Shown here: in pieces, positions 46,573-61,500 of the stretch
Layout: each line of letters opens with the position of its first letter
Position numbering within the stretch: the first letter of the stretch is position 1
NCBI GenBank assembly: GCA_017590115.1
Contig: JAGGNK010009114.1
Span: forward strand, 17,753,937 to 17,817,936
Reading direction: 5' to 3'
DNA from: Montifringilla adamsi
Taxonomy: Eukaryota; Chordata; Aves; Passeriformes; Passeridae
DNA length: 64,000 bases
The notes under the pieces: model-generated
The model's input: only the letters and a program-made list of their open reading frames with translations
The model's database searches: none
What the model was told of the DNA's origin: nothing
Program-made: the position numbers and the translations under genes

Positions 46573-49500
46573 CTGCAAGAACAAGGATAAGAGTTTCCTG
46601 TATTTTGTTTGTGGTTTTATAAGTATTAAAAGGAAAAAAAAGGAAACACTACTCTCCCACTTCCCATTGTCCTAGGCCACTCCTTTCCCTGTGCTGGCAT
46701 TGCAATTTTATGACTACATGATAAATCATAAATCTGATTGGAGAGGCAATCCAAATAAAGGCTAATCTGAAAAAAGAAATACATAATGGGGTAGAAAGAA
46801 GAAAGGGGAAACATGGACCACTTCTTTCAGGTGCAGTGGTGGTATACACCAAAATGACTTCTTGTGGAAGTATAACTTCAGAGGATCTCCTGGCCACTAC
46901 TGTGGATCAGTGTTCCTGGCGGAGGGTGACATCAGCTTGGTGTTTCTACTGCTCTGGTGCAGCAGCCTTGTGCTTCCCCTGCTTGGGGGACCCAGCACAG
47001 TGTAAGTGTGTGGCTGATTTGCCTGCTCAGGCAGTGATGGGCTGCAGTGACACAGCACGTGATAGACTAATGGAATTCAGTATCTTGCTGAATTCTGCCC
47101 AGCTTGGGTGCTCTCTGGTGGCTGCAGTTTGCTACTCTTTCTTTTTCATGCAAGCCAATTGTCTGGAATTAAGACAGCACAGTAGTGAATTCTGTTTCAC
47201 TTATAGCCAGGCCAGAGAAAATGAAAACATGGAAATTGCAGCTCAAATATTTCCCTCTTGATCTGGAAGGGTTGAGAGTGTTTTAACCAGCAGCTTACTT
47301 ACAACACAAGAAAACAAACCAACACAAGCAAAACAAATGTGGGTGAATAGGTTGTGTGAGACCCCCTTTTTAAGAAATTCTAATGCCTGTTACAGGGCTA
47401 TTGCTTTTCTTGTGAACATATCAGACAGAGACTTGCAGCAGAAGAATAAGATGCTCCTTGAAAAACAGGTGTTTATCCTTAACCTACAGCAACACTTGGA
47501 TAATCTCTAACAAAGCCTGGATCTCAAGACAAGGCATATGGCAAAGGAAGAAAGATATTTCAGTTTTGAAATGAGGCTTTACCACTGCTCATTCTAACTT
47601 TGCCTCTAAATTGGTTTAATCCAAATGGTAATCAAAGCCATGAACAGAGCAGTCACATACTCATTAGCAGCTCCACATCGGTGTTGACCTGAGCCAGCAA
47701 AGCCTCTCTCCGCTGTGCTGCTTTCTGATCCAGCCTGTTCCTCAACAGGAACTGTGCCAGCTTTGCCTGAGCCTGCATATGCAATTCTTTACTCCTTTCT
47801 TCTGACATTTGGGAAGCCTGGAGGAAAGTAAGTTTGTTACCATTAGGAGCTGGTTATTTTAAAACTTCTGGGGGCAGAATAATGCCTAAACAAGGAATGC
47901 AAATGCTGTTCCTAATTGTCAACTTTGTAATTTTGCTTCCTCTGCAATTCTCTTCAAACTTATCCATCATCATGTATATAAATTTTCCAATTATCGTTTG
48001 CTTTCACACTTTTTATTAGATTAATGGTTAAAATCCCTAATATCCTAGTGCCTTGCTGCCAAACAAACAGGGTTGATACATACATACCTCAAATGGATTA
48101 TCTTCATCATAATTTATGAAGCTGAATATATTTCATCCCTACAGTATTTTATGTTGCATCATTAATGCAAATTATGAAATGAGTAAGAAAACAGACCGGA
48201 TGCAATTTGATGTAGTCATCCACCTTCTGCTGCAACGCTAGTCTCTGCTCATCAGTCAGTCCCTTGGGTTCTTTCCAAGGAGAGAGAGATCTCCTCCTTC
48301 TTCGTTTCTCCAAGAATTTACAAGCCTTTGTAAGGAACATATGAGAATATGACAATCACAGAGAGGAAGTTTGTCTTCCCACTTTGTTTGTAAACAATTA
48401 GTGAAAGTGTTTCAGTACTGCATCTGTTAAAGCCTAAATGCAGCCATGATGTTGAAAAGACAACACACAAGGTCAGCAAGAACACTAAATAGTAACAACA
48501 CTTATAATAAGTTAGGGACTCATCTGTAGTACGGTGACATTCCAATCCTGGGTTTCAAAGAAGTAGCTTTTATATTTTAGTTGCAAGCCTCTATTAGGCT
48601 TTGTATCCTATACAAAGTTTAACCCTTTAAAGCAACTTGTGGCTCTAGACTATCACCCCCGAGTAATTTTTAATAACTTATGGCTACATTGACAGTAAGA
48701 GAACAAACAGTTTTATGAGGCTTCACAATAATCCACTCAGTCCTATCTACTATTAGAACAAAGTATAAATACTTACTGCTCTTTGAATGATGACAGCTGC
48801 CTTATACTCCTTAAGGGATTGTTTCTGCTGATGAAAAATTCTTCTTGCTCTATACCCTCGCCAGAATCTCTGGATAGTTAATGCTGATTTCTCCTCCATT
48901 TCCTGCATGTATTTATTCACCTGACCTACAAAGGTAACAAAAATCCACAGTTAGAAGACTATGGGCTAGGTTCTCTTAACAATTTACATTGTTAATCCTC
49001 AAGCTAGAGAGTACCAAAAAAACTTGGGTGCTCTCAGTTAAAAGCCCTTCTTTCCCCAAGGTCTCCTGGCTGTAGATCAGGTCTTGCAGATCATAGTTGC
49101 AATGGAGCTTTGTAACACAAGAAAACTGTCTCTCCCTTTCTCCTGCACCATTCTGAAGGCACCAGATCTTGATCAGTAGTTACTGAGCCCTGAGGGAATT
49201 AGCACATTCTCTTTCAGATAATTGGGTCAGGAGAGGAGACAGTAAGACTACAGTGCAAATAGACATGCAAGATTGGGAAATGGATTTGGGGAAATTGTTC
49301 CTAAGGACACCCAGACACTTTAATCTTCTGGTATAGTTTAATATAAATCATACTGGCATGGACAATTTCCAGTAAGGCCAGCTGTCGTTCATGGAAGAGT
49401 CTCATGGCCCTCTGTCTCTGAAGTTGCATTTGCAGCTTTAGAGCTTCGTCTTCCTTCTGTTTTGTTAAATGCTGCAGCTCCTGTTCCCGTTTAGCTCTGC

Positions 49501-52500
49501 AATACACAAATACATTAACAATTACCTAAAGTTGTACATTTCTTTAAAGTATCTCTCCTTTTCTTTGTGTTAAGTGGTCCAGCATTGAGAAAGAAAATCC
49601 ACAAAACAATCTGCTATGCCAGCTATTGGCTGCAGAATGACACCAAGCAATGAGAAGTCTTCTGCGAGCTAACAAATTATCACACTATCTATAGCCACGA
49701 AAAACTCTGAACCACTCTATGAAATCAGAGTATAAATCTTTACTTAGGATAAAATTCTAAGGACTCTGAAGGGAATGATGCTGCATGTGGGACATTCACA
49801 GCCAGAATGAACTGGAACAACAATTTTGATTCCATCATCTGCTGAAGAGGTAAAGCAACATTAGCCATCTGCTCCAGTATCCACCTTTTCCAGTCCATCC
49901 ATCAGCATGCATGGCACCTGCTTCCCACAATACATACAATTATTTTTGTACTGACTGCAAAAGGAGATCAGAATGTTGGCTGCCAAGCCTCACTTCTTAA
50001 TTTTGGAGAGATTTTTTTTTTCTCCAGGAAATACAGACTGACACATTTGGTCCATCAACTTTGCTAGAAAACACTAGGAAAGAATTTTCTTGCAAATTCT
50101 TCCTGATCTGTTCCAGATTTGATGTTAGGATGTTGCCCTGCTGTACACTGAAAAACCTGCAGCAGAAGTTTCACAGATGAGACAGTTGAAAACTCTGCAA
50201 TGGCCCTGGAGTGTTTAAGCTAATAACAGCATGTACATCAATGAAATATGATATGCAGCAACATATCAATATACAGACTAACATAAAATAATTAATATAG
50301 TGATGTATTGACACTAAAAATTACTGAGACCACTTGGCCATGGTCTCAGTGGAGTATGAGGAGGTGTGAGCTAAAGCTCCCTCTCCCTTCATTGCCCCTT
50401 TTCATCCCAATGGACCCAGCCTAGCAGCTTAAGACCTGAGAAAGTACAACTTTACCCCACAACAAGGTAACAATGGGACTTCTCTGCTCCTATTGCAGCA
50501 AAATCACTTCCCCCTCAGGACCTGAGTACCCTCACTGGGCCCACAGCCCATGGTCCTGCTCTCCTCTAGCACTTTTCTGGGGACAATGAAAGAAGTGCTT
50601 TAAGCACTAGGAAAGAAAACCAATCAATGCACAGAGCAGAGGTATAAGGGATGCCAGAAGAGGAAAATGCCCACAGACTAGACCTAATGTCCAGCTAATT
50701 CTGCCATTGCTGCATGGCACATACCTTTAGACTCACAGTACTAATGAGCTATTTGTGTTTCCCATCACTAGTATAAATTGAGCTATAATTTTCCCACCAA
50801 CCATCCATTCTCTTTAGTCTCTAAAACTGTATTGGGAGAGATTGGGATGGAAGCTGTGTAAAAGAGATGATCTGGATTTAAAGATCTGACCTCAAGAGAT
50901 AAAAAATCCTCCACCACAATCTGACAGACCATAATCCTTTTACAACTGTAATGCAGACTTGAGGTGTGCCCACGCACCTATCTACAGAGACAGATCATGA
51001 TACACGTGGTTATATCAGAATGGTTTCAAGGAAATGAAAGATTTTCAGTCCACACATTTCTGCAAATCAAAGCTGTAAATTTTTTAATTTAGGTAATTAA
51101 TATTGTAATCCAAATATTATATTTCTAAGACAAGTGAAGTCAGAGGACCAAACAAGACTTTTGATCATATTTTCTTGATAAAACTATTAATATTTTGCCC
51201 ATCAATTTTTATCAGCTTCACTAGGCTGAAAACTACAAAAATGAACTTTTCAGATGCACATCTGTGAAACCAAGAGTGTCTGTCAGGTATTTAAATGATT
51301 CTTTAATACTGATTATTTCCTATGTAGTTTGCAAAACACATTCATCCTCTGTTTCTCCTAATGATAAGATATATTTGCTTGCACAAAACCACACTGTGAC
51401 AGGGAACTGCCTCTGAACTAAAGGAAAACATACACAGAGTAGGATCCAAGCTTCGTTCTGCAGTTCATGGCACAGAGCAGCCTCCCTCTGGTCATCTCTT
51501 TAGAAATGTAAAATGGTTTCATTTTTGATGCATTATTAATAAAAACTATTGCCATTTAAAATGTCCTACAATTAGCTATGTAATAGTGAACTAGCTTCAA
51601 GGAGAGACTACAGGCTTTAACATTCACTGAGGAGATATTTCTGAAACCACAGTTTCAAAAGATTATAACTTGCAGAGTTTAAAATCTTCCTCTGCAGCTG
51701 CAGGTGAGCAAAGTTTGGAGTTTCAATCTCAGCACTATTTAACCACATTTGTTCTAAAATAAATCTGTGAACATAACCAGAACCTGATTGCTAAAAATTA
51801 AAAAGTCCTCTTAAAAACTCTTCCAAAGTCATGTTTACAGTATTCTAAACACTATTTTTCAGTGTAATGTTTTGGGGTAGACAGAAGAAAACCAACAGTG
51901 GCACTGTACAGTTACTGTATTTGCCCAGTCCCATTGGGACTAAGTGAGCCATGAACACACACAGCTGTAAGGATATTAATAAGTTTCCATTCCTCTCAAT
52001 ATTAAACAAACACTTTCAAAAGTCCATTTAAATGACTCGAGAGCTACTTAAAGTAGCTTGGTGAGTGCTGATAGTCTCACCATCCTTTCCCTGCTGCTTT
52101 TCCATGCTACTTCTTAGGCCATCATCCAAATTTTCTGAGCTATAAATTTAGCTTGCAGTCTTGCAAGGTACCTTATGAGGGAAGGGATATGGGCTTCAAG
52201 TGTATGGTGGAGAAAAACGAGTGACAAGGATGTCAGACTCCATCACAAAAGTGCAGTGACCAGTGGCCCTCAACAGACACACTCCTTGTCCCTGCAAATC
52301 TTTCAGAATTTAAAGACTACACCTTAGACAGTCCAATATCCTCTTAAGTCCAGTCTAGACAATAAAGAATAGTTGCTTGCTTTGTATTACTTTGGTCACA
52401 ATGCAATGTAATTTGACAGTGATTTATAAGATCTACTTTTGACACAGTAATGATCAATGTGCAAAAAAAGTTTGAAAAAACTTGCTGTGGAGTCTACACT

Positions 52501-55500
52501 TGATTTTAATCCCTTAACCTCTGTTAAGTTCAAGCTAAATTTCTCAAAACAGTTAGCCTAACACATGCTAACATTACTGCTGCAATCTAATTCAAGTGAG
52601 ACAAGCATTATTTGCATAGCTTCCTTCTTCTCTGCCGCTCCAAGGCAGAGGATACTATTTCTAGGTCACTGGTATAACTCTACTTCTGAGAGCCAAAGAT
52701 TTAAAAATTAATGAAGAACAAGGTCTTGCAAGCACTACACTGGTGCTATGGGCCAAGCATTATGTGCCTTGGTTTCTGCAGCACTCTGGCATGTGGAAGC
52801 TCCACAATAGCTCCAATGTAATTTACATAGAAATTTTGTGTGAAGTTAACTGTTAACCAGTTATCTGTCTTACCACCAGTACATCATCTTCTAGTGCTAT
52901 TTAGTGCAATGGGAGGGATAGAGACTGTCCAAAGAGAGACAATTAGGGCCATGGAATGTAGGATATATAAGGACAGGTAAGGTGTGTTTAGCCTAAAGGA
53001 AGGCAAATCTGTCTCTCACTACCTAAAGAAGTGTTAGAGAGCAGACACAGCCAGACTCATGGGGGTGCTCAGAAACAGGACAAGAGGCAGTGATAAAGAG
53101 TGCAACAAGGAAATTCCCACTGCTGGTAATGGAAGAATTCTTCACAAGGTGAATTGTCCAGCACAATGAAAGGGGATCAAGTGAGATGGTAGGATCTGCA
53201 TCCTTGGAGACCTCTAAAACGGGATGTGGCCCTGAGCATCCAGATCCCAATTTGAGGTGGGGCCTTCTTCAAACAGGACACTGAATTACATGACCTATGA
53301 CTTTACTTACTTCCTTTGTGACTTGAGAAAACCCAGCCCAACTCAAACCTTCGGACTAGATCCTATTTACTGTTTTTCACAAAGTCATACTATTTACCTG
53401 AAGCTTCTCTGTAAAGTGACCACTGCTTGGGGTAGCTTTTTCAGCCTTTTCCTTGTCTGAAATCCCCGCCATGCTGCCTGGATTACACAAGCTGCTTCAT
53501 GCTGCTTCTGAAATTAATAAAACAGTTGGTAGAATATTTTCTATGCATATAAAAACACTTTATTACAGCTTGCATAATTGGACAATCTCAACATTTGGCC
53601 AAACTCCATCAGTTTTCAAATGCATCAAATTGGAGAATTTAGGGTCTTATGAGACAGTTATTACCATGAACTCCACACTTGCCCCAAAAGCAGCTAATCT
53701 GATCACCTGTGTTGCTGCTGTGATAAACAAATGAATCTACCACACAAATATATATATATGTAAAATCAATATGAAAAATTTGTATTTAAAACACCTGAAG
53801 CACTTGATATTTCAAATGGTGATTCAATCAAAATACCTACACTAGAGAGGACAGAAAGACAACTTTGGAGAAAGAGCATCAGGAAAAATGTTACATTTGC
53901 AGTATGATCAGAAGTCACTGAAATGCAAACATGAAAAACATCTATTCTATTCTTAAATGGATTAAAAAAAAAAAACCCCACAAACAATATGAATCACAAG
54001 ACATCCTGCTCTGTTGAAGATAAACGCAGATCTCTGCAAATATAACTGATTTTCATTGAAGTATTGTCTCTGAGAAACCTGCATGTAAATTTGTTTTAAG
54101 ATGATCATGAAACACACGTTGTCTCTTTCATTGGGAACACAGCCCAGGTGGTGTTCTTACTGCACATTTTCTGTATATTACTTAGTTCTATGTAAATGCT
54201 GCCTAGAATTCAGAGATCTAAATTTGTAACACTGATGTGAGAAAAGCAGATGAAGTTATTTTAATCTGATAGTTAGCAAAAAAATTAATTATTTTCCCCC
54301 TATGGTTATATTGAAATCTATGGTGAATCTGCACAGAAAGCCAAGCTCTTGAGTCACAGTCCAATATTTTAATGGCTGAGCAATTTCTTGATATTTTAAA
54401 AAGCCACAATAAAATAATTTCAAAAAGGCAATTAAAAATTAATTAACATAGTGAAATAATAACACAGGTTTTTGAAAAGTGTCTACAAAGTGATATAGTA
54501 AATCCCTTCTAAACATACACAAATCACATGTAAATAGGATTTTACATCTGAATAGGATTTCACATCTGAAAGTCACATTAAACTTAATCACCTGCATTTC
54601 TCCTTTTCCACTGGATTGTTCCAAATACAGCAGGTCCAAGAGTTGATTGACCTCTCTGTCAAATCCTTTGCCAGTCCACTGTTTACTTAAAAGTTCTTTT
54701 AATCCTAAAAGAAAGAGAAGAAGCTAATTCAGTAACGTGAATTTTTCCTTTCAGGCTTTCAAAGTAACAAACTGCAAATCAACAAATCAAATCTGATTCT
54801 ATGTGCAAAGAAGTGTGAGAGCTGAAGACCATCAGCCATCTTTGAATGTCAATGCATAATCTTATCAAAGAATGTCTGGTGCTCCAACAAAGAAGTATTA
54901 TCCAGTGATTTTGTATGTCCAAGTCAGTATTGTGTTTATATCACTGACAGTCAAATTACCAATGTACTTTCAGTGTCTTATCAGTAAGTCATTGTAAGGT
55001 GCTAAAAAGAATTCAAAGCACCACACAAGTGCTGGGTATTGTTAACACTCTTTTCATATTTTTCATAGTAAAATTTATTTCTTTCCAGCTGGAATTGTTT
55101 GATGTCTTATCTGCACAGCATCATTTAACTGTGAGTGCATGTGCATCCAATCCATGAGACAAAACAGCTTTTTGGGTTTGCAGTAGCTAAAAAGCACACT
55201 TGTGCTCCCCCCACAGTACACACACACTCCCTCTATGCAAGGATACAGTAATGTGTGCTAAAATGTTTGTATCAGACAAATCCCAGAGCCTAAGGGCTCT
55301 GCAGGGAGTTGGAGGGAACAGGAAGGAGGGCAGGAGGTATGTGCGTGTTTACCTCCTGAAGAACTGCAGATTCAAGTAACTTTTCCATCTTCAAATCATT
55401 GTCCATAAACATATTCATACACTGGGCAACTCCAACACAACAGTCACGTGTACTTACAGGATCTGGAGCACACAGAAATGGCACCTCTGTGGCACCATGT

Positions 55501-58500
55501 GCACCATTTCAGAAAAACAATGGCAGCTAAACACTGCAGGAGAGAGACAGGCAGGACTCCAAATGGGTGCCCCAAGGCTGCCTGAGCCCTGCAAAAGCAG
55601 GGAGCCAGGCTACACAGGAGAGCTCCCTCACACAAGTGCTGTGGGTCTGACACAACCACTTGCCAGCCTCTGTACAGACCACACAGCCATATGCTCCTTT
55701 TGGCTACTGACAGGGAGTACCTCCAGTGTGCCCCACAGATTTGTCAACCCATGCAGGACAAAAGGCCAGGCCCTCCAGGGAACCTGACATAGGGTTCCTG
55801 TGCTGGTCTTGGAGATGCCCTCATCTCCAGCAGGCTGCCTTCACTGGCAAACTCACACCAAAGCACCTCACACTGCCAACAGCTCTGAGCCACTGTGAAT
55901 CCAAGGGACTTCAGTGAGATGGCCAGATGGTAGAATTGCTGTAATGCTTTCTGTGTTGCTTTTATTCCTCAAAGTCTCTAAAGGATTCCAAAGCCTGAGA
56001 TAAACTAACAGAAGGATTCTAACTTAAAAAAAAATAGAGGGAAAAAAAGCAATTTTTGTTTTTCTTTTCTTACTGGAGAGAGGAAACATGTACAAGAGAG
56101 AGATGAAGTTTCTAAATGACTGTGGTATACTGTGATTTTAGAGCAAAATAAAGCGTCCTTTGATGCACAACTGCACTACTTCAGATAAGCCAGCATTCTA
56201 CAGCTGGGATGATCAGATCATCATGGCAGCTTCCCAAGAATCCACAATGTGATACCAGCCTTAGGCACACTATACTTAATTCCACAATACAAGGAATCCC
56301 TCCTCTCAGTTCTGTAGGCAAAAGGGTGGCAAAGCTGTTCATCTGGTCCAGAAATTTGTCTGGCTGTTACTGTATAATAAGTAGCAAAGAATGGAAATAA
56401 GAATGGAAACTGGACATTTTGCCTTGCTTTCCCTCTTATTACTGTCCTTGTCCTCAAAGGACTGAGACTGCTCACCAGTAGTTTTGACCAACAATAACAT
56501 CTAGAACATAAAAGACATGGCAAACATTATGCCTGTTCCTTAGACTCCATAGGCATGATAGAGTACAAAGGGGTTTCCTGGAGCTTCCTGCTATGCTAGA
56601 GACAGAAACATTAAATGGGACACCTCATTAAGGAATGAATAACATAGAACAAATTTTACACATACTCAGCCTTATCATAGGAAGGCATTGAGACAAAACA
56701 ATAAATTAATTTCATGAATTCTTGGAAAGAGCTCATTCCAACTACTTGGATATTAAAAGACAGTCAGCTCCTGGATAACTAAACAGCCCCCTATCAGATG
56801 AGCAGACCTGCAACAGCCAGGGTCAGCAGGTCACTAAGTAAAACTTTCATGCTCTGGATCAGTGAGCCTTAGCACTGTGGCAGATGTCACAAAGGGCTCT
56901 GTGACTGTGGCAGTAAAGGCACCCTGCCTGTGAATCCCTCAATAACCAACCTGCACAGGGAAACAGAAAGAAGCAAAAGCCCATCAGGTTGGAAGTCACA
57001 ATCAACAGCTTTAAAAGACAAATTGTCACATGCAGAGTCCTCAGTACACAGAAGAAAATAAATTTAGGAAACAGAAAGAGGTGCAGTACCTTAAACTGCA
57101 ATGAAAATTAAAGAAGGGAAAAAAAACCACAAAGCAACATGGCATTGCAGTTTCCACCTGGACTAGAGAGTTACTGAACCACAATGGGAAACCTCTGTCT
57201 TTTTATTTTCACAGGGAATGTAAGAGAAGGCTCAGTGATTGGTCCCATGCATTTTTACAAACCTTTGTAGCGAGCTGTGAATAACTGCACAAGCTGTTTG
57301 CAAGATTTTGCCACTAACAACAGCAGTTTTGTGGCAGCACTTCCTACAGCAGGATTGGTGGTAGAGGAAAGCTTATAAACAAGTTCATCCAAAACAGAGT
57401 GAAGGGTCTCTTCTTCAACTTGAAGCAAGACAGAACTTTATAAAGAATAAAGAAAAAAAAAAGGGGGAGTGGGACAGAAGTGTTAATTGAAACAACATGA
57501 GCTTTTTAACAGTGACTTATTTTTACCTATGTCAGGCTATATACAGCAAGCCAAGATGCCCAGCTAGCTGGACCAGGAATATGATCCAGGCAGTACTACT
57601 GTTTTAATCAACCAATTACCACTCCCCCAATTTAAGAAGATTGAAACCCCAGCTTTTTAATGTTTTCAATTTCTGCTACAAAGAATAGGGGAAAAAAACC
57701 CCAAACAATAAAATACAACAATGCTTGCATATGAAAAAAATTTATTTTACCAAGCAGTAATGAATAATCTTATGTATTTATTATTAAGCAAAAGAATGAT
57801 ATGAAAACAACCAACCTACTGATCCTCAAAATATTGTGTAACACAGACATCATTATAATTGCTGTTTCAACATCATCTGTTATTAACAACTGCAGGAAGC
57901 GATCATTTTGTAGTACTGCAAAGAAAACCAAAAACAAGCAAACAAGAAATCATGCAATCAGAACCAGACTTGAAAATACCATAAACCAAATAAACATCAT
58001 CATAAGTCACAGCAAGTAAAACCAGACACTGTTTCTGGAACAAACTCCCTCATTTATAATTCTTAAACTGAAACTTACTGAGATAACTAAACTACTTCAG
58101 CCTCCAAAAAACATGGTGAATCCTGTTTTTTCTGCCTTTGGACATGCCTCAGGCACTGATGTTGCAAGGGAATGAAAGCTTTAAACCCTTTTATGTTACA
58201 ATAGTACCCTTTTCTTACAACAGTGCAACAGTGCAATTAACACTGGGGTAAAAATATCCAAAAAAGTTAAGGACCTCAACCTTGACAGTTTGTTACCCCA
58301 GATTATTTAATGCAAGTCCACTGATGTCATTAAAACACCATCTTTTTCATCCCAGTGTATCACTGACTACATATTCAGTAATTTTTTCTGACCATGTGTA
58401 TTTATAGTTACACATATTATGATCTTTTTTTTTTTTTGTCCAATAATAGAAACAAAACCAAATTGGGGTTTTCAAAATTAATGTGATTAATATCAGTTTA

Positions 58501-61500
58501 AATGAAAGCTTATTTTGGTCAGAAATATATAGTGAAGTTTGTTAGATATTTCTAAAATTTCCTGTCATGGCAAAAACTTCAGAAATCTGTCTGCAAATCT
58601 ATCTACTTATCAGGGCTAGCAATGTACTCTAGTCAAATTTCTGCGTATTTTAAACACACACAAGAAAGGATCAATTGTCTCCTATTGGGGGGAAAAAACC
58701 CCAACAACCTGATTTTTAAAAGGTATAGACTTACAAAGAGAAACTAAAGGTAGACAGTCTAAATATTTATCTCTGAAAGACTAGAAGGGGAACTCTTGAG
58801 TATTTCCCTTTAGTGGATATTTACAAGTTTAGATATTGCTGCTGAGCTGACTACTTAAAAAGACTGATTTAACACCTACTCAAGTTTAGAAGACCAGGCG
58901 GAGATTAGCTTAAGAATGAATTTTGATACTTGTAGTTGCCATAAATAAATGTTCAGGTGTTCTGTGGGTTGACATTTTCCTTACCACGTGCTGCTAGTTG
59001 GATACGCCCACCGAACAGCCAGCAGATGGCATCAGTTACTATTTGGAACCAGTGTAAAAAGTCTTGTTTTTCTTTATCCTAAACAAGAGAGAAGTATGTT
59101 AAAACATCTGTATGTACCTTCATTAAGAACTTAATCTTGATGTCATGGGAAGGTTTGTATGCCTCAGGAATTTGGCGACCAAACTCCACCAAATTTCCAA
59201 ATGAAGTTGCTGAAACTGTAGGAACTAGTAAAAAAAGCCACCCCAACCTGTGAGACCTTTGAGGTCAGAGATCAATCAAGATGACCTGAAGATACTAAAA
59301 AAATAAAAGCATGCATTTGGGAAAAACAATCACAACAACGAGAGAGAAATCTTGTTTATACCTTAAAAATATTTGACAGCATTGGAGGGATAAGACAAAT
59401 AATAGCTCAGCAAATTGGCATCACAGATTTAATGCACTAAGTGGGAAATATATTACTTTAAAGAAGAGGAGGGGAAAAAAAAAAAAAAGGTATGAAGTGG
59501 CCAAGGACACAGTCAAAATGGAAAAGGTTTCCTGATAACTGGTGTGGTGAAGCTTCAGAAGCCTCCTAGTTTGAGGTGTGGGAGCAAACACCAAACCACT
59601 ATAAAGCTGAAATTTGATCTGTTTGCCAAACAGACTACATTATGTGCTTGCCTGTGATAGCACTGGACTGGAAAAAAAACATAGAATCAATCACAGAATG
59701 GTAGGAAAGGACCTAAAGTCCATCTTGTTCCAGCCCCACTGCCATGGGCTGGGACACCTTCCAGCAGACCAGATTTCTCAGAGCTTCATGGAGCCTGGCC
59801 TCCAATGCTTCCACAGATGGAGCATCCACAGCTTCTCTAGGCACACTGTCCCAGTATTTTACCACCTTGACAGCACAGGATTTCTTCCCAATACCTAATT
59901 TAAACCTCCCTCTTTCAGTGTCAAGCCATCACCCCTAATCCTGTCACCACATGCCCTTGTAAAAAGTCCCTCTCCATCTTTCTTATAGCCCCTTTAGGTA
60001 GTGGGAGGTGATATTCTTCACACTGAACAACCCCATCTCTCAGCCTTTCCTCACTGCAGAGGTGCTTCAGTGCTCCCCTATGACCAGTAGGAATTCAGGT
60101 TTTAACATGTGACTGCTCATACAGGTGCACATTCCAGTCTGTATTCCAAGTGTGAGCCACACACTACTGGAAATCTGGAATTTTGGTGTGACACGGCTGA
60201 CAAATGTTGTTTCAAAGCACATGATCATACATCTGACATTAATTCAGACTCCACAAATGAAACCCTGGGAAGCCTATTCCTAGATCCCAGCTGGAGCCTC
60301 AGCTCTCAGTCAAGGTTTAACTTTGTATTTGGTCCAGACTGACAAGAACAGATACAAAATAACAGTAATATGTTAAGCTGTAATATTATCTGTTCTGTGT
60401 TTTGGAAACATGTCAGTTTCTGAAAGCCGTTTCACTGCTTCCCTTGACTTCAAAAACTTGTACAAAAAGCAAAAGAGAGCAGAATAAACTTCAAATCTCC
60501 ACTGGTGGAGTGGGATTTCCAAAATTCCACTGAGCAAGCATCAAGTCTGGGTGCCCAGTCACCTCTGAGACCATGAAGTTTAAAAGCCAAAGTACTAATT
60601 ATAATGTAGACTGCATTTGCATTCAAAAGAAATCTTTGCCCACAAGCATGACTCAAGTAGCATGTATGCTGAGACATAATAAGAAAGTATGGGGGAAATT
60701 ACATATTGTGGATAAGAGTCTCCTGGGATGTCATTTAGGAAGCTTCCTTGTTAAGCCCAAAATGCACTTCTCAAGTACTGCACTAACAGAAACTATGTTA
60801 TTGCACTGATGCTTTCTGAAAATTGATTGTCTGTGGTGTCTATCACAATACTTTGCAGGAAAACTTTGGCTAAGTGCAAGAAGCCAGTGAGCCAAGAAAT
60901 GAGATAGTGTGGAGAAATGGGGATATTAAAAGAAACTGTCAGAATCCATGAAGATAGTAATTTAAATAACTCGTGGGTTTTTGTTTGTTGGGGGTATTTT
61001 TCCTTCTGATTCTAGAACTCAGAATACTCCAGAAGCATGAGGGAACCTTGCTGAGCAAAACCCTTCTTCACTGCAAAAAAGGAGGAAAATGTGAGAAAGT
61101 GCTTAAATCTATAAATTCATGAAGTCTGCCTTTGGCATTCTCCATTTGCATGTTCAGAAACTGAGCATTCTTGGAATTTTTTTGCCAATTATGCAGCAGA
61201 AATTGAATGACAAAACAAACTTCAACAAATCTGATTTAAAATCTTAAGACTATCTAAAACATTTTTTGTAAAGCTGAATAAAATGAGTGAGAAGTAAGTC
61301 ATTATGAAGGCTGAACTAATGATTTGCAAAGTTTAGACATCCCACCATGACTGGGATGCTGTTTTTTGTAGGGTTTTTTGTAGTGGCTTTGCACAAGTCA
61401 TGGAGCAAATGCTGCACGATGACAGATTTCAGCTTCAGAGCTCGGAGGCATAAGAAAAACTACTGCAATTTCTGGAAAATAAATTTTCCAAATACCATGT

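Noticed and set aside
46836..47261. 141-codon open frame on the plus strand.
   Set aside because: Lies antisense in the last IQCB1 intron with no support for a separate gene.
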